NCBI GenBank assembly: GCA_900755985.1
Contig: CAAEIL010000274.1
Coordinates: 1-7,548, forward strand
DNA: 7,548 bases
Source: Bacteroidales bacterium
GTDB lineage: Bacteria; Bacteroidota; Bacteroidia; Bacteroidales; Muribaculaceae
Reading direction: 5' to 3'
The notes below the pieces were generated by a model. It was given only the letters and a program-made list of their open reading frames with translations. It made no database searches and was not told the origin of the DNA. The translations under genes and the position numbers were made by a program. This document shows positions 1-5,452 of this stretch, piece by piece; position 1 is the first letter of the stretch, and each line of letters begins with the position of its first letter.

Positions 1-102
1 CAATATTGTCCCAAGATGGAATATGCCCAGGAAGAATAGGGAATTGATTATCATGTAATTGTCGAATATTACGTCTATTTGAGGGATTTTATAGATTAAC
101 AC

Positions 103-142
103 ACAACAGCGGGCAAGACACAAAGGTCTTGCCCGCTGTTGT
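103..142. terminator. Perfect 17-bp hairpin, probable bidirectional terminator
   Basis: Positions 103-119 and 126-142 are perfect reverse complements (17 bp, GC-rich core GCGGGCAAGAC) around a 6-nt loop at 120-125. The hairpin lies 50 nt past the stop codon of the 64-residue gene on the minus strand. Neither side has a long uninterrupted T-run. The plus-strand tail reads TGTTGTTTATG and the minus-strand tail reads TGTTGTGTGTTAATC, both moderately U-rich. A stem this perfect in intergenic DNA is best read as a factor-independent terminator, possibly serving convergent genes. A smaller inverted repeat (GCCGGT 153-158 with ACCGGC 176-181) sits between it and the gene. Termination is inferred from structure only. 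Confidence 0.7.
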
Positions 143-192
143 TTATGTAGGAGCCGGTGCGACAATATATGTTAAACCGGCACGGAAGGAAT

Positions 193-387
193 TTACTTTT
201 TGCCGAAACCAAAGATACCTTTTCCGTCGGTCTTTTCCTCGACAAAGTTTTCTACTTTTTCTTTGACATTTTCGAGGGTCTCTTTGCCCTTTTCGCTGTT
301 GATGAAGTCTTTGGCTTTGCCTACAACTTCTTTGCCTTTTTCGCTGTTAATCAGGTCGGAGGCTTTTTCCCGGAGGTCTTCAAACAT
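193..387 (-). CDS. Small highly charged 16-residue-repeat protein, function unknown
   Basis: This is a 64-residue soluble protein with no signal peptide or membrane segment. About 45% of residues are charged (13 Lys, 1 Arg, 11 Glu, 4 Asp). The octapeptide INSEKGKE occurs at residues 13-20 and 29-36. The repeat period is 16 residues, with a degenerate third unit around 41-56, so an all-helical or coiled structure is likely. The C-terminus is Gly/Phe/Lys-rich (GKGIFGFGKK). The segment FVEEKTDGK resembles the conserved FVDEKTGGK-like stretch of small MT0933/Rv0909-type 'antitoxin' proteins, but that is recollection of the family, and no toxin gene is adjacent. The ATG at 385-387 starts the repeat-containing frame. 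The 106 bp separating it from the SIMPL gene suggest its own promoter. A weak TATATTCA (6/8 to TAnnTTTG) lies about 40 nt upstream. The length, regular heptad-like charge pattern and nearby terminator support it being real. Confidence 0.75.
   Translation of the reverse strand: MFEDLREKASDLINSEKGKEVVGKAKDFINSEKGKETLENVKEKVENFVEEKTDGKGIFGFGKK
281..351 (-). repeat. Direct repeat inside the 64-residue gene (two 23-bp copies)
   Basis: Positions 281-303 and 329-351 share TCTTTGCC-Y-TTTTCGCTGTT-R-AT (plus strand), differing at only two positions, with a 48-bp period. They encode the two INSEKGKE-containing units. Such high DNA identity suggests a fairly recent internal duplication or strong constraint on this repeat. 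Confidence 0.7.
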
Positions 388-493
388 AGTTGGTGTAGAT
401 TAAGAATGTATTTGATGAGTGTTTGTGAATATATCGCGGATGCGCAGAAGCGACATCACCAAATAGCGCGTTAACGCCACTGGGAGCTGAAAC

Positions 494-1189
494 TCAGTCC
501 TCGAGATAATAGACTATTGACGAAACCACACGAACTTTCTTCATATAGGGTTTGTCGGCAGGAATGTCGTCGATTTCGAACTGTCCCTGCGAGGCACTCT
601 TGATTTTGCCTAATACGGACTGGCTGTCAGCAGCAAACCGGTCGGCGGCTTCGCGGGCATTCTTGGTAGCCTCGGCTATCATTTCGGGCTTTATACTGTT
701 AAGGCCATTATATGTATAGCTGACATTGGTGTCGGTGAAGGGTACACCTTTGCTCAGCAGCGAACCCTGGGCCTGGCACATGGCATAGACGGCATCGACC
801 TGTTTTGTCGAGACATAAACTGTCACCGTCAGTGAGTAATTATAGTTGATTTTATCGCTGCCATATCGGTCGGCGCGGGCATCATAGACGCTCGGCGTAC
901 CTATGGTGATGTCAGTCTCGGGTATCTTTGACGACTTGATGAAATCGGTGATAATCTTTGTGGTACCTGTGGTCTGGTCGTAAAGCGAGGTCAGTTCGTC
1001 GCCGGTCAGGGTATAAGACATGCTCCAGGATGCTTCGTCGGCCTTTACAACTTTCTCGGCAAGGCCTTTGACGCCGACTTCGCGGTCCTTGAAAGCAAGT
1101 GAATTAAATCCGGCTTTGAGGCAGAAACCCAGAACAACAATAGCGGCGGCAATCAGCAGCGCCGGTATGATTCCCATAAATTTTTTCAT
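494..1189 (-). CDS. SIMPL (DUF541) domain protein, membrane-anchored
   Basis: The product is 231 residues from the ATG at 1187-1189. An in-frame TTG two codons upstream (1193-1195) could be read as the start, but ATG followed by two Lys codons and then the hydrophobic segment is the more natural N-terminus. Residues 7-24 are a transmembrane or uncleaved signal-anchor segment (IIPALLIAAAIVVLGFCL), placing the rest in the periplasm. The body matches the SIMPL/DUF541 (COG2859-like) family: REVGVKGLAEK at 36-46, a beta-rich middle part, the helix EATKNAREAADRFAADS at 173-189, and GKIKSASQGQFEI at 194-206. The family is widespread, and its molecular function is poorly defined; some members are linked to envelope or oxidative stress. 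The gene starts 59 bp beyond the recQ stop across AT-rich DNA, so it is probably a separate transcription unit. The family call is confident; the function is unknown. Confidence 0.88.
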   Translation of the reverse strand: MKKFMGIIPALLIAAAIVVLGFCLKAGFNSLAFKDREVGVKGLAEKVVKADEASWSMSYTLTGDELTSLYDQTTGTTKIITDFIKSSKIPETDITIGTPSVYDARADRYGSDKINYNYSLTVTVYVSTKQVDAVYAMCQAQGSLLSKGVPFTDTNVSYTYNGLNSIKPEMIAEATKNAREAADRFAADSQSVLGKIKSASQGQFEIDDIPADKPYMKKVRVVSSIVYYLED

Positions 1190-1233
1190 AATCAAAAGCT
1201 TTTTTTCAGAATAATATAAAATTAAGACAAACT

Positions 1234-1241
1234 TAAATATA
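1234..1241 (-). promoter_or_regulatory. Candidate -7 box upstream of the SIMPL gene
   Basis: On the minus strand this reads TATATTTA, 7 of 8 to the Bacteroidetes -7 consensus TAnnTTTG. It would give a 5' UTR of roughly 38 nt before the ATG at 1189. No -33 TTTG is visible at the right spacing. A competing TAATTTTA, also 7 of 8, lies slightly downstream. The gap is AT-rich enough for chance matches. Confidence 0.3.
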
Positions 1242-1248
1242 ATAAAGT

Positions 1249-3216
1249 TTAATCATGTCGTGTGACACGCCCGTCGGGTTCGAGCCTGACAAGACGCCTG
1301 TCGGCCATGGCACGCAGGACCTCGATTAGCTGCTCGCGGGGGCCTATCATATTGGCATGCAGAAGTTCGGCAAGCGTGGTACCTCCGCTGTGCGACGCAT
1401 ATCGCAATATGGTCGAAGCTATGTATTCTTCGGACCCGACGGCAGGCATGCCTTTGTATTCCGAGCGGTCGGCAAAGCGTTTTTCGCTGCGTTGCGCCCT
1501 GCAGACGTCGCAGCGTCCGCAGTCTACGGCATCGTCCTCGCCAAAGTAGCGCAGAATACGCTTCTGACGGCACTCGCTGTGGTCAAATACCAGCTGAATC
1601 ATCGACTCGATGCGATGCTCGGCGACAGCGCGCCGCTCTTCGTAGACCGAATTCGGTATCATGACATATCGGGGCAACTCGCGTGACGTTGGGTAGCATA
1701 TATAGGGGTTTGCGCTGCGCGGGACGTAGTGCAGCACCTTCATGCGCGCGAGCGTAAGCATGGCCTGATACACATCTTCGACGCTGAGCGAACACCGGCG
1801 AGCTATGGCACTCTCGTCAATGTTGACATAGTCGGTAAACAGGCCGGGGTACATGCGCAGAAGCTGCTGCAATACGGCATCGGCACTTTCGCTAAGTTCG
1901 AGTCCGTACAGGTCGTCGCGACGGCATATTATCATGACACGCGAGCGAGAATTGGCATTTTCGACAAAATCGATGTAGCGGCTCTGTGTCAGAATGTTTA
2001 GGGCACCGCGCACCATGGCTGTCTCCAGGCGGAAACGGCTTACAAACTCGTCGAAGTTGAACTCGTATACCTTGCCGTATCCGTCGCCGACTGCCACTTC
2101 GAGGAAGCCCCCCAACAGGTTATAGACATCAAGAATGAACTTCCGTGGCGGGAAAGCCGAAGCGAGCTGGCGTTTGAGTTTGGCCCGGTCCATCCCTGAA
2201 GCCACAATGACGGCATACGACGGTTTGCCGTCGCGGCCGGCACGTCCGGCCTCCTGATAATATTCTTCGATTGACGGCGGCAGATCGACATGTACCACTG
2301 CGCGGACATCGGCCTTGTCTATGCCCATACCGAATGCGTTGGTGGCTACCATGACGCGCGTGCGCCCGGATTTCCAGCGGTCCTGACGCTCTGATTTTTC
2401 TTCGGCATCAAGACCGGCATGGTAAAACTCGGCCGATATTCCGCTGCGCACAAGCATGTCGGCAATCTGCCGCGTGCGACGCCGCGACCGCACATAAACA
2501 ATGGCCGAGCCGGTGGTATTGGCAAGTATTTCGGCAAGTTTGCCGTCCTTGTCGGGTGTCTCGCGCACGACATAGCTGAGATTGTCGCGGGCAAACGACA
2601 GGGCGGAAATCCGATGTCCGCTGCGGAACTCCAGCTTGTCGACTATGTCGTCACGCACTATGGGTGTTGCCGAGGCGGTGAGCGCAAGCATCGGGACGTC
2701 TGCTCCGACAATATCACGCAGCGAGCTGATATTCAGATATGACGGACGAAAATCATAGCCCCACTGCGATATGCAGTGGGCTTCGTCGACAACAATGAGA
2801 CTTACCTGCCATGACCTGAGTTGCTCGATGAAGGTCTGCGAGCGAAGCCTTTCGGGCGAAATATACAATATTTTGCTGACACCCAGGCGGCATCGGTCGA
2901 AGGCCAAACGGACCTCGCGCATTGTCAGTCCACTGTATATACAGCTTGCTTTGATGTCACGCTCGCGCAGATTATCCACCTGGTCTTTCATCAGCGATAT
3001 CAGCGGCGTCACCACTATTGTCAGACCGGGCAGCATCATGGCCGGGACCTGGAATGTTATGGACTTGCCACCGCCGGTGGGCATCAGGCCGAGAGTGTCG
3101 TGGCCGTCGAGGACCGAGCGAATTATATCGGCCTGAACCGGACGGAACGAGTCATATCCCCAGTAATGGCTGAGGACGTCGAGCGGATCACTGTCGCTTG
3201 TAAAGTGCGCTTTCAT
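1249..3216 (-). CDS. recQ: ATP-dependent 3'-5' DNA helicase RecQ, long Bacteroidetes type
   Basis: A 655-residue superfamily 2 helicase that unwinds duplex DNA during recombination and fork repair. Visible motifs in order: motif 0 YWGYDSFRPVQ (18-28); Walker A MPTGGGKS (45-52, K51); Ia TPLISLMKDQV (70-80); DEAH box (144-147) followed by the RecQ aromatic loop CISQWGYDFRP (148-158); III ALTASATP (178-185); V RVMVATNAFGMGIDKADVR (287-305); VI QEAGRAGRDG (321-330). The zinc ligands are C549, C566, C569 and C572, in the RecQ pattern with YFGE between the first two. In E. coli RecQ this zinc module follows the helicase core almost directly. Here about 215 residues with winged-helix-like character intervene, and only about 80 residues follow, so no standard RQC-HRDC tail is evident. 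The same layout is familiar from Bacteroidetes RecQ proteins of about 630 residues. It starts at the ATG 3214-3216, 51 bp after the recJ stop, with no intervening terminator, so co-transcription is likely. Confidence 0.95.
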   Translation of the reverse strand: MKAHFTSDSDPLDVLSHYWGYDSFRPVQADIIRSVLDGHDTLGLMPTGGGKSITFQVPAMMLPGLTIVVTPLISLMKDQVDNLRERDIKASCIYSGLTMREVRLAFDRCRLGVSKILYISPERLRSQTFIEQLRSWQVSLIVVDEAHCISQWGYDFRPSYLNISSLRDIVGADVPMLALTASATPIVRDDIVDKLEFRSGHRISALSFARDNLSYVVRETPDKDGKLAEILANTTGSAIVYVRSRRRTRQIADMLVRSGISAEFYHAGLDAEEKSERQDRWKSGRTRVMVATNAFGMGIDKADVRAVVHVDLPPSIEEYYQEAGRAGRDGKPSYAVIVASGMDRAKLKRQLASAFPPRKFILDVYNLLGGFLEVAVGDGYGKVYEFNFDEFVSRFRLETAMVRGALNILTQSRYIDFVENANSRSRVMIICRRDDLYGLELSESADAVLQQLLRMYPGLFTDYVNIDESAIARRCSLSVEDVYQAMLTLARMKVLHYVPRSANPYICYPTSRELPRYVMIPNSVYEERRAVAEHRIESMIQLVFDHSECRQKRILRYFGEDDAVDCGRCDVCRAQRSEKRFADRSEYKGMPAVGSEEYIASTILRYASHSGGTTLAELLHANMIGPREQLIEVLRAMADRRLVRLEPDGRVTRHD

Positions 3217-3267
3217 TGCCTGACAGCAGCGGATGAGGACTGCATTTTTGAGCTAAAGCCGGCCGAC

Positions 3268-4989
3268 TCAGATATGTATCTGCTTGACCAATAACTGTAA
3301 CGAGGACGTGGCGTTGCGGTGCTTGTTCTCCTCGATGGTATAGCAGATGTCGAATGGCTTTCCCGAATGTATATGGTCGAAGTACCGGGCGCTGTTGAAA
3401 GCAATGCCGTTGAACACCTTGCCCGAGGTATCGTCGACAAGTTCGAGTTTGATGTGTTCGAGGTTCTTGCCCACAAGCTTTGAGGTACCGAAGTCCTTGA
3501 CGGCACGCGTGCAGAATACAGGCTTCTGATTGCCGGGGCCAAAGGGGTTGAAGAGTCTCAGTGTCGAAACAAATTCCTGACTGATACGCGCAAAAGGCAG
3601 TATTGCGTCGATGTCGAGCTGCGGTGTGAGCTGCGAAGGAAGTATGTTGGCGGCGACATACTCTTCGAAGCGGCGCGTAAATTCAGGTATGTTTTCCTCT
3701 TTGAGCGAGAGTCCGACGGCGTATGCGTGGCCGCCGAAGTTTTCAAGCAGGTCGCGGCACGAGTCTACGGCCTTGTAGACGTCGAAGCCCTGGACCGAGC
3801 GCGACGAGCCGGTGGCGAGACCGTTGGCCAGGGTCAGCACTACCGAGGGCTTGTAATACAGCTCGGTAAGGCGCGAGGCAACGATGCCGATGATGCCTTT
3901 GTGCCAGTCCTTGTTGTATATGACAATCGACTTTTTGGAGGCAAGTTTTTCGCCACGGCTTTCGAGAATGGCGTTGGCTTCTTCGGTGATGCGCTTGTCC
4001 AACTCTTTGCGGTCTTTGTTGTACTGGTCGATGGCCAGAGCCCTTTCGTTTGCGTCCTTGATGTCGCGTGCAACCAGCAGGTCGACGGCTTCGCGTCCGC
4101 TCTGCATGCGTCCGCTGGCGTTGATGCGGGGGCCGATCTTGAAAATTACGTCCGAAATGGTGATACCTTTAGAGCCGAGGCCACAGATACGTATTATGCC
4201 GCGCAGGCCCATGTTGGGATTCGAGTTGAGGCGTTTGAGGCCGTGATAAGCCATGACGCGGTTTTCGTCGACCATCGGGACGATGTCAGCGGCGATGGAC
4301 ACAGCCACAAGGTCAAGCATGCTTTCGAGCTCGGCGGTGCCAATACCGTTCGATATCGAGAAGGCCTGCATGAGTTTGTAGCCGACACCGCAGCCCGACA
4401 GGTGGCTGCACGGATAAGTCGAGCCTTCGAGTTTGGGATTGAGAATGGCCACAGCCGGCGGCAGTTCGTCGTCGGGCACATGGTGGTCACAGATAATGAA
4501 ATCGATACCTCGCTCTTTGGCATACTTTATCTCCTCGATAGCCTTAATGCCACAATCGAGAATAATGATGAGTTTAATACCGGCTTCGGCCGCCTCGTCG
4601 ATGGTGTGCATCGAGATGCCATAACCTTCGTCGTATCGCGTAGGTATGCCGTAGTCGATTTCGGAGTAATAATTCTGGAGATAACGGTATACCAAGGCGA
4701 CGGCGGTAGTTCCGTCGACGTCATAGTCACCATATATCAGAATACGTTCTTTAGCCCCCATTGCCCGGTTGAGCCGGTCGACAGCCTTGTCCATATCCGG
4801 CATCAGAAAAGGGTCGTGCAGGTCGCGCAGCGAGGGATGAAAGAACCGTTCGGCATCGTCGATCGATCCTATCCCGCGCTGGACAAGCAACTCGCTGATT
4901 GGCGCCACATTGGCGTAGCGTCTGGCCAGTTCCGATTCCAGTTTTTGGTCTTCTGCTGATAGGGGTAGATAGTTCCATCTACTTGTCAT
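3268..4989 (-). CDS. recJ: Single-stranded-DNA-specific 5'-3' exonuclease RecJ
   Basis: A 573-residue DHH/DHHA1 phosphoesterase of normal RecJ length. RecJ degrades ssDNA 5'-3' in the RecF pathway, base-excision and mismatch repair, using Mn2+ or Mg2+. Seen: motif I YGDYDVDG (86-93; D88, D90, D92); motif II ILDCG (143-147, D145); motif III CDHH (167-170); motif IV DLVAVSIAADIVPM (226-239; D226, D235); GPRINASGR (286-294). DHHA1 features are WHKGIIGIVASRL (362-374), GSSRSVQGFDVYKAV (394-408) and FGGHAYAVGLSL (418-429). The OB-like C-terminal part includes LFNPFGPGNQKPVF (479-492). All catalytic Asp/His residues expected of the family are present, so the enzyme should be active. The start is the ATG at 4987-4989 (MTSRWNYLPLS), preceded by an A7 run (plus-strand T7 at 4998-5004) and no clear Shine-Dalgarno. 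It is the first gene of a probable recJ-recQ operon behind a long leader. Confidence 0.96.
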   Translation of the reverse strand: MTSRWNYLPLSAEDQKLESELARRYANVAPISELLVQRGIGSIDDAERFFHPSLRDLHDPFLMPDMDKAVDRLNRAMGAKERILIYGDYDVDGTTAVALVYRYLQNYYSEIDYGIPTRYDEGYGISMHTIDEAAEAGIKLIIILDCGIKAIEEIKYAKERGIDFIICDHHVPDDELPPAVAILNPKLEGSTYPCSHLSGCGVGYKLMQAFSISNGIGTAELESMLDLVAVSIAADIVPMVDENRVMAYHGLKRLNSNPNMGLRGIIRICGLGSKGITISDVIFKIGPRINASGRMQSGREAVDLLVARDIKDANERALAIDQYNKDRKELDKRITEEANAILESRGEKLASKKSIVIYNKDWHKGIIGIVASRLTELYYKPSVVLTLANGLATGSSRSVQGFDVYKAVDSCRDLLENFGGHAYAVGLSLKEENIPEFTRRFEEYVAANILPSQLTPQLDIDAILPFARISQEFVSTLRLFNPFGPGNQKPVFCTRAVKDFGTSKLVGKNLEHIKLELVDDTSGKVFNGIAFNSARYFDHIHSGKPFDICYTIEENKHRNATSSLQLLVKQIHI

Positions 4990-5218
4990 TTATGTCGTTT
5001 TTTTATATACAAGGGTGTGGTAGCCATATCACATGGCCCGGAGAGAAAAGAGGTGAAGCAAGCGCCACAAAAGCGCAGCAATGCACAATGGCATCACGGA
5101 GGATATGCTCCGAAAAATATTACGTAATCGTCGCATTATCAATGCTATACGCATCGAAATCGGACACAGAGAGAGAGTACAATGGTCCAATCGGATTCTA
5201 TTTGCCCAATTTCACATG

Positions 5219-5226
5219 CAAATATA
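5219..5226 (-). promoter_or_regulatory. TAnnTTTG -7 promoter element for recJ-recQ
   Basis: The minus strand reads TATATTTG, an exact match to the Bacteroidetes -7 consensus TAnnTTTG. It sits just past the T-run of the TPR-side terminator. Transcription would start near 5212, giving a leader of about 220 nt before recJ. No good -33 TTTG is seen 19-21 bp upstream; that position falls within the terminator stem. An octamer with two free positions can occur by chance, but its location between a terminator and the first gene of an operon is right. Confidence 0.5.
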
Positions 5227-5230
5227 AGAA

Positions 5231-5275
5231 AAAATCCTAAAACATCTCGATTTGTTAAGATGTTTTAGAATTTTT
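5231..5275. terminator. Bidirectional rho-independent terminator after the TPR gene
   Basis: CTAAAACATCT (5237-5247) and AGATGTTTTAG (5258-5268) are perfect 11-bp inverted repeats around a 10-nt loop. They are flanked by A-runs on the left and T-runs on the right, which extend the pairing after one mismatch (AAAAAT with ATTTTT). On the minus strand the stem is followed by GATTTTTTC; on the plus strand it is followed by AATTTTTT. It therefore has a proper U-tract in both directions. It lies about 185 nt beyond the stop of the TPR gene and separates the kdsA-TPR transcript from recJ-recQ. Confidence 0.8.
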
Positions 5276-5277
5276 TA

Positions 5278-5320
5278 ATTCTTTGATTCGGGCGTTGATT
5301 CTGGCCTGATTCTTTGATTC
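5278..5320. repeat. Cluster of four TGATTC hexamers with a 12-bp direct repeat
   Basis: TGATTC occurs at 5284-5289, 5296-5301, 5307-5312 and 5315-5320 (spacings 12, 11 and 8). The outer copies lie in a perfect 12-bp repeat ATTCTTTGATTC (5278-5289 and 5309-5320). It sits in the 3' UTR of the TPR gene just before the terminator. Its role is unknown. Confidence 0.6.
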
Positions 5321-5452
5321 CGGTTTGTCCCGAGCAAAACTTGCGATGCGGCGTTGAGGGGCGTATCAGGTGAGATGCAGGGCCGAGCGGTTAAGGAAGG
5401 TGCCGGTTTGTCAACAGCAAAGCGGATTGCTCCTTGAGGGCAGAGATGCGGC

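Larger units (their letters stand above)
4990..5452. other. 463-bp intergenic region and recJ leader
   Basis: This region is more AT-rich than the flanking genes. From the TPR stop leftwards it holds: a 10-bp direct repeat CCGGTTTGTC (5403-5412 and 5320-5329); a cluster of four TGATTC hexamers (5284-5320); a hairpin terminator (5237-5268); an exact TAnnTTTG element on the minus strand (5219-5226); and about 220 nt of presumed 5' UTR before recJ. The leader contains an AG/CT dinucleotide run (5168-5177), a small hairpin CGGAG-6 nt-CTCCG (5097-5112), GCGC and GCCAT mini-palindromes near 5062-5075 and 5022-5036, and overlapping short reading frames on both strands. The minus-strand frame is 5029-5154 (41 codons, hydrophobic C-half MPLCIAALLWRLLHLFSL). 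The plus-strand frame is 5081-5227 (48 codons, Arg/Ile-rich). Neither has a convincing ribosome site, so neither is called as a gene. No match to a known ncRNA or riboswitch was recognised. Confidence 0.6.

Noticed and set aside
200..474. Plus-strand frames opposite the 64-residue gene
   Set aside because: They are Phe/Ser-rich shadows of the Lys/Glu-rich minus-strand repeat protein.
468..477. Palindrome GCGTTAACGC between the SIMPL and 64-residue genes
   Set aside because: It is only 10 bp with no loop or T-run, so it is not a credible terminator and could be chance.
3727..4959. Long plus-strand open frame (410 codons) opposite recJ
   Set aside because: It is antisense to recJ, which has all catalytic motifs of its family. 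The predicted product shows no recognisable domain and mirrors the codon bias of the opposite strand.
5097..5112. Hairpin CGGAG-6 nt-CTCCG considered as a terminator
   Set aside because: The stem is only 5 bp. On the minus strand, the direction of recJ transcription, no T-run follows it. At most it is a small element of the leader.
4899..5240. Plus-strand frame spanning the recJ 5' end and leader
   Set aside because: It starts antisense within recJ, its composition is mixed, and it ends in the A-rich side of the terminator. It has no domain or ribosome site.
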